From contig NZ_KQ969550.1 of the NCBI RefSeq assembly GCF_001578945.1, positions 420,420 through 484,419 on the forward strand: DNA of 64,000 nt, given 5' to 3'. Source of the DNA: Streptococcus oralis. Lineage in GTDB: Bacteria; Bacillota; Bacilli; Lactobacillales; Streptococcaceae. Below the pieces are notes generated by a model. It searched no databases, was not told where the DNA came from, and worked only from the letters and a program-made list of their open reading frames with translations. The position numbers and the translations under genes were made by a program. Positions within the stretch are counted from its first letter, which is position 1. Each line of letters begins with the position of its first letter. Below are positions 43,635-51,669 of this stretch, in pieces.

Positions 43635-45809
43635 TTAAATCATACAAGATTCACAGCTATTTACACTGTTAAATTCGTCATCCTCTGTATAGGTTCTGAC
43701 ATAATAAAGTGATTTTATCCCTTTTCGCCATGCGTAATTCCGAAGACGGTTTAAGTCACGTGTAGTTAGCATTGTGTTCCCTTTAGTTTTCCATTCATAC
43801 AGTCCTTCAGGTAATTGTGAACGCATAAAGAGAGTCAAACTCATCCCCTGATCAATGTGTTTTTGCGCAACTGCATACACATCAATAATTTTACGCTGAT
43901 CCATGTCATAAGCGGTCGTATAAAATGGCAAGGTATCATTTGATAGATACGGAGCAGGATAAAAGAGCGATCCCACCTTTTTTTCCTGCCGATTTTCTAC
44001 CAACTGAGTAATCGGATGAAGAGAAGCGCTCGTTTCATTGATATAAGAGATAGAACCATTAGGTGCCACCGCCAAACGATTCCGATGGTAGAGACCATCT
44101 TTCATGACTTTTTCCCTTAGTACTTTCCAATCTTCTTTTGTTGGAATAGGAATATTCTTAAAAATTGCTGCTATTTTAGGAAATCTAAATACAAACTCCT
44201 GCTCCACATATGGTGAAAAGTAACTTCCATCAGCATAGCGTGAATCTGCAAATTCGTAAAACGTTTCATGTCGTTCTTGTGCGATTTTATTGCTAGATAC
44301 TAAAGAATGATAATTCAATGCTAAGAAGTAAGCTTCTGTAAATTCTAAAGACTCTTTTGAACCATACTTGATTTGATGCAAAGCGAGGGCTGTATGTAAT
44401 CCCATCGCTCCGAGTCCTATCGTATGATAGAGACGATTTCCCTTATTTACTGTAGGCACCTCTTCAACAGACTCTAGATCCGTAACAGTTGTTAAGGCAC
44501 GAACCATTGTATCAACAGAGGCAGCAAAATTCTCAGATTTCAACAAATTAACAATATTGGTTGACCCGAGATTGCAACTAATATCCGTTCCCACCTCATG
44601 ATAGGACAGATCATTATTTAATACAGATGGAGTCTGTGGTTGTAAAATTTCTGAACAAAGGTTACTCATGATGATTTTTCCTTTGACGGGATTCTCACGA
44701 TTGGCCACATCAATGTTTAGAATATAAGGATATCCAGATTCCTGTTGCAAGCGAGAAATTTCCTGTTCCAATTCTCTTGCTTGAATAACAGTCTTTTCAA
44801 TAGCTGGATTTGCAACCAATTGATCGTATTCAGCCGTGATATCTACGTACGAAAAAGGCTTCCCATAAACTTTTTCAACATGATAAGGATTAAACAGATA
44901 CATGGGTTGATTTGTTTTAATCAGCTCGTAATATTTATCAGGAACAACCAACCCCAGAGAGAGGGTTTTGACACGAATTTTTTCATCCGCATTCTCCTTC
45001 TTAGTTGATAAAAAGGCGAGAATATCCTGATGAAAGACATTCAAGTAAACGACCCCTGCTCCATTTCTCTGTCCTAGTTGATTGCTATAGCTAAAAGAGT
45101 CTTCTAATAGCTTCATTACAGGAAGTACTCCCGAAGAAGCATGCTCAATTCCTTTTATAGGAGAACCACTCGCACGTAAGTTGGATAAATTAACTCCAAC
45201 CCCACCGCCTAGTCTAGAAAGTTGCAAAGCAGAATTAACTCCTCGACCGATAGATAACATAGAATCATCGAGGTCTATTAGGAAACAAGAGACCATCTCA
45301 CCACGCCGTTTCTTTCCTGCATTTAAAAACGTTGGTGTTGCGGGTTGGTATCGTTGGCTAATCATTTCCTCTGCAATTTTCATCGCCAAACTCTGATCGC
45401 CATTTCCTAAATAGAGAGCATTAAGAAACACACGATCCTCAAACGATTCCAAGTAGGTTTTTGAGTCATTGGTCTTTAGTGCATATTGATTATAAAATTT
45501 ATAGGCTCCCATAAAACTCTTAAAGGCAAAACCATATTCTTTGATTTTTTGATATAAGGCCTCTAAAAAATCACTGTCAATCCTACCAACCTCATCGCGA
45601 TACAAACCTACGACCTCTTCATCCACATAGTCCTCGCTAATCAAATACTGGAGGCGTTCTTTCAAACTTGAAAAATGCAAGGTATGAGGTTCAATTTCAT
45701 TCTTTAAATAATTTGTTAGTGCTTCTCTATCATAATGAAGAGGAATTTCTCCATCAACTGGAATGTTCACCATATTGTTCAAAACAAAATAATCCTTAGT
45801 AGCTGACAT
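43635..45809 (-). CDS. nrdE: Class Ib ribonucleotide reductase catalytic subunit NrdE
   Basis: The 724-residue protein starts at ATG of MSATKDYFVLNNMVNIPVDG (GGAGG 9 nt upstream); an in-frame start 8 codons earlier overlaps nrdI more and lacks this site. It keeps the catalytic elements: EMVSCFLIDLDDSM (first redox Cys), ISNLCSEILQP (radical Cys, Asn and Glu), the C-terminal YY pair (SLYYVRTYTEDDE) and the CxxC tail CESCMI for reduction. It converts ribonucleoside diphosphates to deoxy forms. No nrdH is in this operon, so a distant redoxin must serve. Confidence 0.94.
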   Translation of the reverse strand: MSATKDYFVLNNMVNIPVDGEIPLHYDREALTNYLKNEIEPHTLHFSSLKERLQYLISEDYVDEEVVGLYRDEVGRIDSDFLEALYQKIKEYGFAFKSFMGAYKFYNQYALKTNDSKTYLESFEDRVFLNALYLGNGDQSLAMKIAEEMISQRYQPATPTFLNAGKKRRGEMVSCFLIDLDDSMLSIGRGVNSALQLSRLGGGVGVNLSNLRASGSPIKGIEHASSGVLPVMKLLEDSFSYSNQLGQRNGAGVVYLNVFHQDILAFLSTKKENADEKIRVKTLSLGLVVPDKYYELIKTNQPMYLFNPYHVEKVYGKPFSYVDITAEYDQLVANPAIEKTVIQARELEQEISRLQQESGYPYILNIDVANRENPVKGKIIMSNLCSEILQPQTPSVLNNDLSYHEVGTDISCNLGSTNIVNLLKSENFAASVDTMVRALTTVTDLESVEEVPTVNKGNRLYHTIGLGAMGLHTALALHQIKYGSKESLEFTEAYFLALNYHSLVSSNKIAQERHETFYEFADSRYADGSYFSPYVEQEFVFRFPKIAAIFKNIPIPTKEDWKVLREKVMKDGLYHRNRLAVAPNGSISYINETSASLHPITQLVENRQEKKVGSLFYPAPYLSNDTLPFYTTAYDMDQRKIIDVYAVAQKHIDQGMSLTLFMRSQLPEGLYEWKTKGNTMLTTRDLNRLRNYAWRKGIKSLYYVRTYTEDDEFNSVNSCESCMI

Positions 45810-46269
45810 GTATTTTTTCCTCCACCTTCTCAAAACTAGCTAGTATATTTTTAGAAATTCTCTCCACATCTTCATCTGTTCCCCGTAATTCAAAAACATC
45901 AATAACAGGAAAACCAAACTGCTCTGCATATTGAAAAGCTGTCAAACAAAATTGCTTATTAAAATTTCGATTGCCACTCCCCACAATTCCTAAGCAATAA
46001 CAGAAATTTTCTTGGTACTCCAGAAATTTTCGGAGATTCCCTGTCAGAATTTCTCGAAAACCAGTATCAATTCCATTCCCCCCCTCTAGATAAGATGGCA
46101 AAAAACTGACAAAAGGATCATCCACCGTGATTAGTTCCCCCTTCAAATCCTTTACATTCAGAGACTCAACTTCCCTATGGTATGTTGTCTGTATATGTTG
46201 ACTAACTCGTTGAACAAAGGAACTTGTGTTTCCACTCAAACTAATATAATAAAATCTAATTTTTTGCAC
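45796..46269 (-). CDS. nrdI: NrdI flavodoxin-like activator of class Ib ribonucleotide reductase
   Basis: The 157-residue protein has the FMN-binding loops ISLSGNTSSF, PSYLEGG and VGSGNRNFN. NrdI supplies superoxide for Mn2 cofactor assembly in NrdF. The start is GTG (AAGGAG just upstream). Its 3' end overlaps nrdE by 14 bp. It is the first gene of the nrdI-nrdE-nrdF-like-nrdF operon and is preceded by NrdR boxes. Confidence 0.92.
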   Translation of the reverse strand: MQKIRFYYISLSGNTSSFVQRVSQHIQTTYHREVESLNVKDLKGELITVDDPFVSFLPSYLEGGNGIDTGFREILTGNLRKFLEYQENFCYCLGIVGSGNRNFNKQFCLTAFQYAEQFGFPVIDVFELRGTDEDVERISKNILASFEKVEEKIHVSY

Positions 46270-46285
46270 GACTTCTCCTTTTTTG

Positions 46286-46301
46286 GTACAATATATTGTA
46301 T
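46286..46301. promoter_or_regulatory. NrdR box 1
   Basis: The 16-mer matches the NrdR consensus ACACWATATATWGTGT at 13 of 16 positions (core ACAATATATTGT). It is about 17 bp upstream of the nrdI start. Confidence 0.7.
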
Positions 46302-46317
46302 ATCAACAAAATTGCAT

Positions 46318-46333
46318 ACGCTATATGTTGTGT
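46318..46333. promoter_or_regulatory. NrdR box 2
   Basis: ACGCTATATGTTGTGT matches the NrdR consensus at 14 of 16 positions and is exactly 32 bp from box 1, i.e. three helical turns, the usual paired arrangement for NrdR repression. Confidence 0.7.
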
Positions 46334-46365
46334 TTTTATTTTACTGTATCTAGTTGATTAAAAAA

Positions 46366-46379
46366 TTGACATTCGTCAA
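46366..46379. promoter_or_regulatory. FNR/Flp-type box
   Basis: TTGAC-ATTC-GTCAA is a perfect inverted repeat with a 4-bp spacer, matching the FNR-type TTGAYnnnnRTCAA. It lies 34 bp before the Crp/Fnr-family gene and within the divergent nrd promoter region, so autoregulation and control of nrd are possible. Confidence 0.6.
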
Positions 46380-46412
46380 GTTCCCGTAATTTTTTCAATG
46401 TTAGGAGTTTCT

Positions 46413-47075
46413 ATGTCCCAATCATGTTTTTATACTATTCCCCTTTTTAGCACGCTCTCATATGATGAACTTCAGAGTATCCATAGTCTGTTTCACCATA
46501 AGAAATTTAAAAAGGGCGAGTTGATTTTCTCACCCTTTGACGAGGAAAGTTTAATCATTGTAAATAGAGGACAATTTAAGGTCTATCGTCTGACGAATGA
46601 TGGAACCGAGCAATGCATTCGTATCATCGACAAAGGAAATTACGAAGGAGAAAACTATCTCTTTGAAGAGAACAATCAGGATCTCTACGGGGAAGCTCTG
46701 GTTTCTACCGAAATTTGTATCATTCATAAAAAGGATTTTCAACACCTTCTCCAGAGCTTCCCCCATTTTAGTTGGCAACTTCTACGTCTTAATGCCCGAA
46801 AAGCAATCCAGACAGAAGAACAAGTCACCTTATTAACCTTTGAAAAAATAGAACAACGCCTTGCTTGCTATCTTATTCACCTTGCTGAAGAAAGTGACAA
46901 TCCTAAACTCACTTTTACTTTGCCCATTTCAGAAAAAGAACTTGCTAGTTACCTTGGGACGAGACCTGAAACTATTTCGCGAAAATTTAAGATTTTTGAA
47001 AAACATCACTATATCCAAAAAACTCGTCGTACTATTCATATCACAGATGCTCATGCTTTGAGGAGTTTGTATTGA
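46413..47075 (+). CDS. Crp/Fnr-family transcriptional regulator (Flp-like)
   Basis: The 220-residue protein has an N-terminal cyclic-nucleotide-binding-type beta-roll (about 8-120, FSTLSYDELQSIHSLFHHKKFKKGELIF...) and a C-terminal winged helix (about 145-215, LPISEKELASYLGTRPETISRKFKIFEKHHYIQ). The start is after TAGGAG; an upstream in-frame ATG (46398) is less likely. Four cysteines (C5 and three others) are present, but there is no N-terminal FNR iron-sulfur Cys cluster, as in lactococcal Flp proteins. It is divergent from the nrd operon, with an FNR-type box between, so it may tie deoxyribonucleotide synthesis or its own expression to redox or oxygen. Confidence 0.85.
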   Translation: MSQSCFYTIPLFSTLSYDELQSIHSLFHHKKFKKGELIFSPFDEESLIIVNRGQFKVYRLTNDGTEQCIRIIDKGNYEGENYLFEENNQDLYGEALVSTEICIIHKKDFQHLLQSFPHFSWQLLRLNARKAIQTEEQVTLLTFEKIEQRLACYLIHLAEESDNPKLTFTLPISEKELASYLGTRPETISRKFKIFEKHHYIQKTRRTIHITDAHALRSLY

Positions 47076-47135
47076 TTTGAAGCTTTTTTGTTCATTTCAT
47101 GTTATACTATATTAAACGCTTACAAAGAGGTGCCT

Positions 47136-49223
47136 ATGAAACCAATACTTGAGACCATCGATACCCGTTTTGGCACAGCCAGTAAACATGCTTTTTCCAG
47201 AGGCAACACCCTGCCCTATACAGGAGTTCCGTTTGGGATGAATTATTTTGTGCCTCAGACCAGTGACCAGGAGGGAGCTTGGTTTTTCGATCCGCATTTG
47301 CCCATCTTTCAGGGGATTCGATTAACCCATCAACCCAGTCCTTGGATTGGCGACTACTCTTGGCTTCTTCTGACACCTGTCACAGGTCAGCTGGGGGGAG
47401 ACAGTCTCTTCCATCGCCAGTCTTCTTATGATATCGAAAAAGCCTCTTTCCAACCTCATTACCTGAAGATTTTCTCCCTGCGCTATCAGATTGAAACCCA
47501 ACTGACACCGACTTGCTATGGCGCTTCTGTCCGTTTGGAGCAAAAGCAAGGCAAAGCCCTCTCCCTCTATCTTCACGCAGCAGATGAACTGACAGTTGAA
47601 CAGGTAGATAAGCAGACTCTAGCCCTAAGACAAGAAGGAAAAACTGAGACCAATAAGAAGGCTCTCATCATGTTCACTACTTTGCGAATGAACGCTGACA
47701 TTCTGTCCATTACGCAGGAAGGAGTAGACTGGCGAATGGACCTAGCGAATAGTCAGGTAGAAATCCAACTAGCGACTTCTTTCATATCGCCTTCTCAAGC
47801 TCTGCTTAATCTACCTCAAAAGGACTTTGATAGCTGTAAAGCAAGTGCGAAAGCGGACTGGGAAAATCTCCTCCATCGCTTTGACGTTATGGAGACAGGA
47901 GAAGCTGACCGAACCTTCTTTGATCACTGTCTCTACAGACTCTTCCTCTTCCCACAAACTTTTTATGAAGTTGATGAGTCAGGGCAAGCCATCCACATGG
48001 ATCTAGCTTCTGGTACTGTCAAGCCCGGTGTCCTCTTTAGCAACAACGGCTTCTGGGATACCTTCCGCACCACTTTCCCTCTCTTTGCTCTGGTCATCCC
48101 TGACCACTATCGTCTCTTTTTAGAAGGGTTTCTCAATAGCTACCGCGATACGGGCTTTCTTCCAAAATGGCTGGCTCCAGATGAACGCGGCATGATGCCA
48201 GGTACCCTGCTAGATGGTATTATCGCAGATAGCGCCTGCAAGGAGATGGCACCTGACTTAGAAGAAGAACTTCTCCAAGCCATGCTTGAAACAGCCAGCA
48301 AGTCCGACCCTCTAGGCATCAATGGTCGTCACGGACTAGCCCAATACCAAGAGCTAGGATACCTCTCTACCGACCTCCACGAAAGCGTCAGCCACACTCT
48401 AGACTACGCCTATAGTGACTTTTGTATCGCTAATTGTGCTAAAAAACTCGGTCAGCTGGAACTAGCTAAAACCTACGAAAAACAAGCCCAAAATTACCGC
48501 AATCTATTTGACGCAGATACAGGTTACATGCGAGCGCGAGACAGTCAAGGCAACTTCCGCCCTGACTTCTCCCCTTATAGTTGGGGATGCGACTACGCCG
48601 AATGCTCTGCCATTCAAGCGACTTTAGGCGTCCTGCATGATATTTCAGGTTTGCGTCAGCTTATGGGTGGAAAAAAAGACTTTAGTCGCTACCTTTTGAA
48701 AGCTTGTCAGGATGCTCCCCTCTTTGAGACGACGGGCTATGGTTACGAGATTCACGAAATGAGCGAAATGGCTACAGCTCCTTTTGGACAACTCGCTATT
48801 TCCAACCAACCGAGCTTCCACATTCCTTATCTCTTCCGCTATAGTGACTCCCCTGACTATACCTCTCTTCTCATCAAGACGCTACGCCAGAAAGCCTTTC
48901 ACCCAAGTTGGGAAGCCTATCCTGGCGATGAGGACAACGGTAGTCTCTCGGCCTGGTACATCTGGTCGGTCCTTGGATTCTATCCAACCTGTCCAGGCAA
49001 AGCAAGCTACGATCTCGGAATTCCTCTCTTTAACCATCTCCGTATCTACCTCGCTAAAGAGAATAAATGGCTGGACATTATTGCTGAGCAAAACTACAGC
49101 CATTTCAACTTTGTCAAAGACTGCCAGCTGGATAACACTCAAGTGTCTCATATCCAGCACCAAGATCTCTTAAAAGCTACTAAACTAATCTTCACCCTCA
49201 GCTGGTTGCCAAGTCACTCATAA
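47136..49223 (+). CDS. GH92 alpha-1,2-mannosidase
   Basis: The 695-residue protein starts at MKPILETIDTRFGTASKHAFSRGNTLPYTGVPFG after AAAGAGG. It has the GH92 beta-sandwich plus (alpha/alpha)6-barrel layout; barrel strips are NNGFWDTFRTTFPLF, HESVSHTLDYAYSDFCIA and AYPGDEDNGSLSAWYIWSVLGFYP with the catalytic acids. It is Ca2+-dependent in the family and removes alpha-1,2-mannose. No signal peptide. A weak -10 (TATACT) and a half-matching cre (AAACGCTTACA) lie just upstream. Remembered counterpart: SP_2145. Confidence 0.93.
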   Translation: MKPILETIDTRFGTASKHAFSRGNTLPYTGVPFGMNYFVPQTSDQEGAWFFDPHLPIFQGIRLTHQPSPWIGDYSWLLLTPVTGQLGGDSLFHRQSSYDIEKASFQPHYLKIFSLRYQIETQLTPTCYGASVRLEQKQGKALSLYLHAADELTVEQVDKQTLALRQEGKTETNKKALIMFTTLRMNADILSITQEGVDWRMDLANSQVEIQLATSFISPSQALLNLPQKDFDSCKASAKADWENLLHRFDVMETGEADRTFFDHCLYRLFLFPQTFYEVDESGQAIHMDLASGTVKPGVLFSNNGFWDTFRTTFPLFALVIPDHYRLFLEGFLNSYRDTGFLPKWLAPDERGMMPGTLLDGIIADSACKEMAPDLEEELLQAMLETASKSDPLGINGRHGLAQYQELGYLSTDLHESVSHTLDYAYSDFCIANCAKKLGQLELAKTYEKQAQNYRNLFDADTGYMRARDSQGNFRPDFSPYSWGCDYAECSAIQATLGVLHDISGLRQLMGGKKDFSRYLLKACQDAPLFETTGYGYEIHEMSEMATAPFGQLAISNQPSFHIPYLFRYSDSPDYTSLLIKTLRQKAFHPSWEAYPGDEDNGSLSAWYIWSVLGFYPTCPGKASYDLGIPLFNHLRIYLAKENKWLDIIAEQNYSHFNFVKDCQLDNTQVSHIQHQDLLKATKLIFTLSWLPSHS

Positions 49224-49228
49224 CCAAA

Positions 49229-49255
49229 AGAACCTTTGCATCATGCAAAGGTTCT
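49229..49255. terminator. Bidirectional terminator between GH92 and GH29
   Basis: AGAACCTTTGCAT / ATGCAAAGGTTCT form a 13-bp stem with a 1-nt loop core and T/A-rich flanks, between convergent stops. Confidence 0.8.
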
Positions 49256-49259
49256 TCTT

Positions 49260-50942
49260 TTATGAAACTTGGACCTGAAGCTGGTCAACCAGCTCTCCCT
49301 CTACCGTCAAATTCAGATAAAAATCTAAGGTTTTATCCCCTGCAAAATACAGGGTCGGCAGTGTCAGAGTTTTTTCAATTTCTCCAGCTTGAAACGTAAG
49401 AACTCGAATCTCGTCCCGATAAGCGACACCATGCACCCCTGTCCCTGGTTGAATCGAAATCTTAGCTTCTAAAGGAATACTAGATTCTCTGCGCCTAACT
49501 GTATAGTGGACAATTTCTCCCTTGGTCACAGCTAGACTTTTTTCTGAAAACTCTAGTTGCTGAACAGTTTCTTTTTTCGATAAGGTAGGTGTTTTATAGA
49601 GTGAAATTTTGGTCAACAAAGGCAAAGCCTGTGCCTCTGTAATGGTCACACGAATTTTCTGCGCCTCAACGATTGGCCCTCGCAAGAGACGTTTGTAGCC
49701 AACAGTATAACCAGTTCCAAACTCCTGCCAAACGCCATCCAACTCCACCTGAACATGGAAAGCAGCGATGCGTTGCCCTAGCTTCAAATCTTCCCTTAAC
49801 TCAATTACATCAAAAGTTTTAGGTGATCCTAAATCGAGCTCTAATTGGATTGGTAACTCTGCATCACTTGCCCATGAACTGGTATCCCATCCATCTGTCA
49901 GATGGTGGCAGGCAAAGTCTGATGATAGAGCAGGACCAGATACCTTGGCTCCCAGAGCCAAATCTTCTTTATAGAGTTCGTCACGGTAGGCAGCAAATTC
50001 ATAGAGACGCTGGATATCCTTTTCGTCAAAGAGTCCATCTTTATTAGGCGGAATATTGAGTAAGAGAGGTGTACCCCGCCCTACTGAGTGAAAGTAGATT
50101 TCGACCAACTCCTCGAGAGACTTGGGATCCTGATCCTCATGGTAAAACCAGCCCGGTCGAAGGGAGACATCTGCTTCACCGATTGAAAAAAGCGTACCTG
50201 ACGGATCTCCGTGCTGTAGATAATCCAATTCCGCCTCAGTCCCCAACTGGTCTGGCTTGACTTTTTGCCATAGCGGATCCCCTGCATAGCCTCGTTCATT
50301 TCCAATCCAGCGAATACTAGTGCCTTCCGTTGAGAAAATCAAGCAATCTCCCTGCAAGTCACGAATGGTTTCAAACCAGGTCTCAAATTCATAATTGACC
50401 TTTTGAGCACCTTCTCCTCTAGCACCGTCCATCCAAATCTCAGCAAACTTCCCAGCATTACCATAGGCAGGATTCGACAAAATCTCCTTCAACTGAGCCA
50501 GATAGTAGGCATTGTAGTCCGCTTCTCGGTCCACATGATAGAGGGGACTGTGGGCATCCCATGGAGACAAATACACTCCCATATCCATGTCAAACTCAGT
50601 GGCAGCTTGAGAAACTTCAAGGAGCAAGTCCCCTTCTCCATTCCTCCAAGGACTGACCTTGACCGAGTAATCTGTATGAGTCGTCGGATAGAGGACAAAG
50701 CCGTCGTGGTGCTTAACCACCAAAATCACCTTTTTAAAACCCGTTTCCTTGAGCACTCGCACCCACTCACGCGCATCTAACTTGGTCGGATCAAAACGCT
50801 CAGGATCCTCCTGACCTGTTCCCCATTCTTGGTCGTAAAAAGTATTGGGACCAAAATGGATAAAAGCTGCTAGTTCATCTTCCAGATAAGCTAGCTGAGC
50901 CTGACTTGGTAAAGGTCCATGTAGTTTCATTTTTTTCATCAT
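49260..50942 (-). CDS. GH29 alpha-L-fucosidase
   Basis: The 560-residue protein has a GH29 barrel (about 10-320: AAFIHFGPNTFYDQEWGTG, KKVILVVKHHDGFVLYPTTHTDYSV, and the nucleophile Asp in AEIWMDGARGEG) and C-terminal beta-sandwich domains (FDVIELREDLKLGQRIAAFHVQVEL, F5/8-type-like). The pneumococcal counterpart SP_2146 cleaves alpha-1,3/1,4-fucose of Lewis antigens, from memory. The start follows AGAGG. It is convergent with GH92, and the DnaA-box palindrome at 50969 lies just upstream. Confidence 0.92.
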   Translation of the reverse strand: MMKKMKLHGPLPSQAQLAYLEDELAAFIHFGPNTFYDQEWGTGQEDPERFDPTKLDAREWVRVLKETGFKKVILVVKHHDGFVLYPTTHTDYSVKVSPWRNGEGDLLLEVSQAATEFDMDMGVYLSPWDAHSPLYHVDREADYNAYYLAQLKEILSNPAYGNAGKFAEIWMDGARGEGAQKVNYEFETWFETIRDLQGDCLIFSTEGTSIRWIGNERGYAGDPLWQKVKPDQLGTEAELDYLQHGDPSGTLFSIGEADVSLRPGWFYHEDQDPKSLEELVEIYFHSVGRGTPLLLNIPPNKDGLFDEKDIQRLYEFAAYRDELYKEDLALGAKVSGPALSSDFACHHLTDGWDTSSWASDAELPIQLELDLGSPKTFDVIELREDLKLGQRIAAFHVQVELDGVWQEFGTGYTVGYKRLLRGPIVEAQKIRVTITEAQALPLLTKISLYKTPTLSKKETVQQLEFSEKSLAVTKGEIVHYTVRRRESSIPLEAKISIQPGTGVHGVAYRDEIRVLTFQAGEIEKTLTLPTLYFAGDKTLDFYLNLTVEGELVDQLQVQVS

Positions 50943-50968
50943 TTCAAACCTCTCTCTTTTTCACAAAG

Positions 50969-50989
50969 TTATCCACAAACTGTGGATAA
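50969..50989. other. DnaA-box pair 1 (perfect inverted TTATCCACA)
   Basis: TTATCCACA (50969-50977) and TGTGGATAA (50981-50989) are two perfect consensus DnaA boxes in inverted orientation, 3 bp apart. Confidence 0.7.
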
Positions 50990-51124
50990 AAAATCTGCTT
51001 AGGAACCCATTTTCTCATATTACAGCTCTTCTAGTCGGGATTTTTTGTTTCAGCATTCCCTCGCCAAATACCTCTGCAATCGGTTTTTATCAATACCCTA
51101 GCAAGTTATCAGTCCTTGGGACTA

Positions 51125-51195
51125 TTATCCAAATTCATCTACGCCATTAGGGGAATGTTACTTTCTCTCCAGACTTATCCACAGGCTGTGAATAG
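51125..51195. other. Further DnaA boxes
   Basis: TTATCCAAA (51125-51133, 8 of 9), TTATCCACA (51175-51183, perfect) and TGTGAATAG (51187-51195, 7 of 9 in reverse). The last two form the same inverted pair with a 3-bp spacer as at 50969. Confidence 0.55.
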
Positions 51196-51584
51196 ACTTT
51201 CTTAACTAGCTCTATCGTTGACTATAACAAAAAGTAAACGAAGCGTCAATATAACTAAGACGCCTTCCTAAATACCCAGAAAAGATTCTATAATTTGTAC
51301 AATATATCCCGATGTGACTCTCAGAAATGTGTTTCAGAAAGATTTCATATGATTTTCTAAGCGACTTTTAATCGTGATCCCTCTTAATTTCTCACCAGAG
51401 TCGAGTTAAGCCCTGGGCATTCCGTCTTAAAATATGAAATTTAGCAGATTTTTTTAAAAAAATATTATATTCTTTTTAATCGAAATTTATACATTTACCC
51501 ACTTCAATTCCTTTCGCTATCGTATAATAACATAAAATGCTACTAAAATCTTGTTTTATTTAAATTTTTAATAATTTTTTGCTA
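51196..51584. other. AT-rich non-coding leader between the DnaA boxes and arcA
   Basis: No ORF with a ribosome binding site was seen. The stretch becomes very AT-rich toward 51440-51580 and probably holds upstream regulatory sites of arcA. I looked for an FNR-type TTGAT...ATCAA and found none. Confidence 0.4.
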
Positions 51585-51613
51585 TTGACACGCCTCCGAG
51601 AATATGGTATAAC
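51585..51613 (+). promoter_or_regulatory. Consensus promoter of the arc operon
   Basis: TTGACA (51585-51590), a 17-bp spacer and TATAAC (51608-51613), 56 bp before the arcA start. Confidence 0.85.
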
Positions 51614-51618
51614 GTACG

Positions 51619-51632
51619 TGTAAGCGGTACCA
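51619..51632 (+). promoter_or_regulatory. cre site of the arc operon
   Basis: TGTAAGCGGTACCA matches the cre consensus TGNAARCGNWWNCA at every position and lies at about the transcription start, where CcpA would repress in rich sugar. Arginine deiminase operons of oral streptococci are catabolite-repressed. Confidence 0.8.
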
Positions 51633-51669
51633 AAAGTACTGAAGTAAAATTTTTTAAGGAGGAAAACAC

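Noticed and set aside
50969..50989. Rho-independent terminator reading of the TTATCCACA palindrome
   Set aside because: Flanking genes diverge from it, so no transcript should end there; exact DnaA boxes explain it better.
50969..51195. Chromosomal origin of replication
   Set aside because: DnaA boxes are present, but there is no dnaA, dnaN, rpmH or typical DNA-unwinding layout in the window, so oriC itself is not claimed.
51400..51669. FNR-type site before arcA for the Crp/Fnr regulator
   Set aside because: No TTGAY-N4-RTCAA was found there; only the cre site and the promoter are supported.
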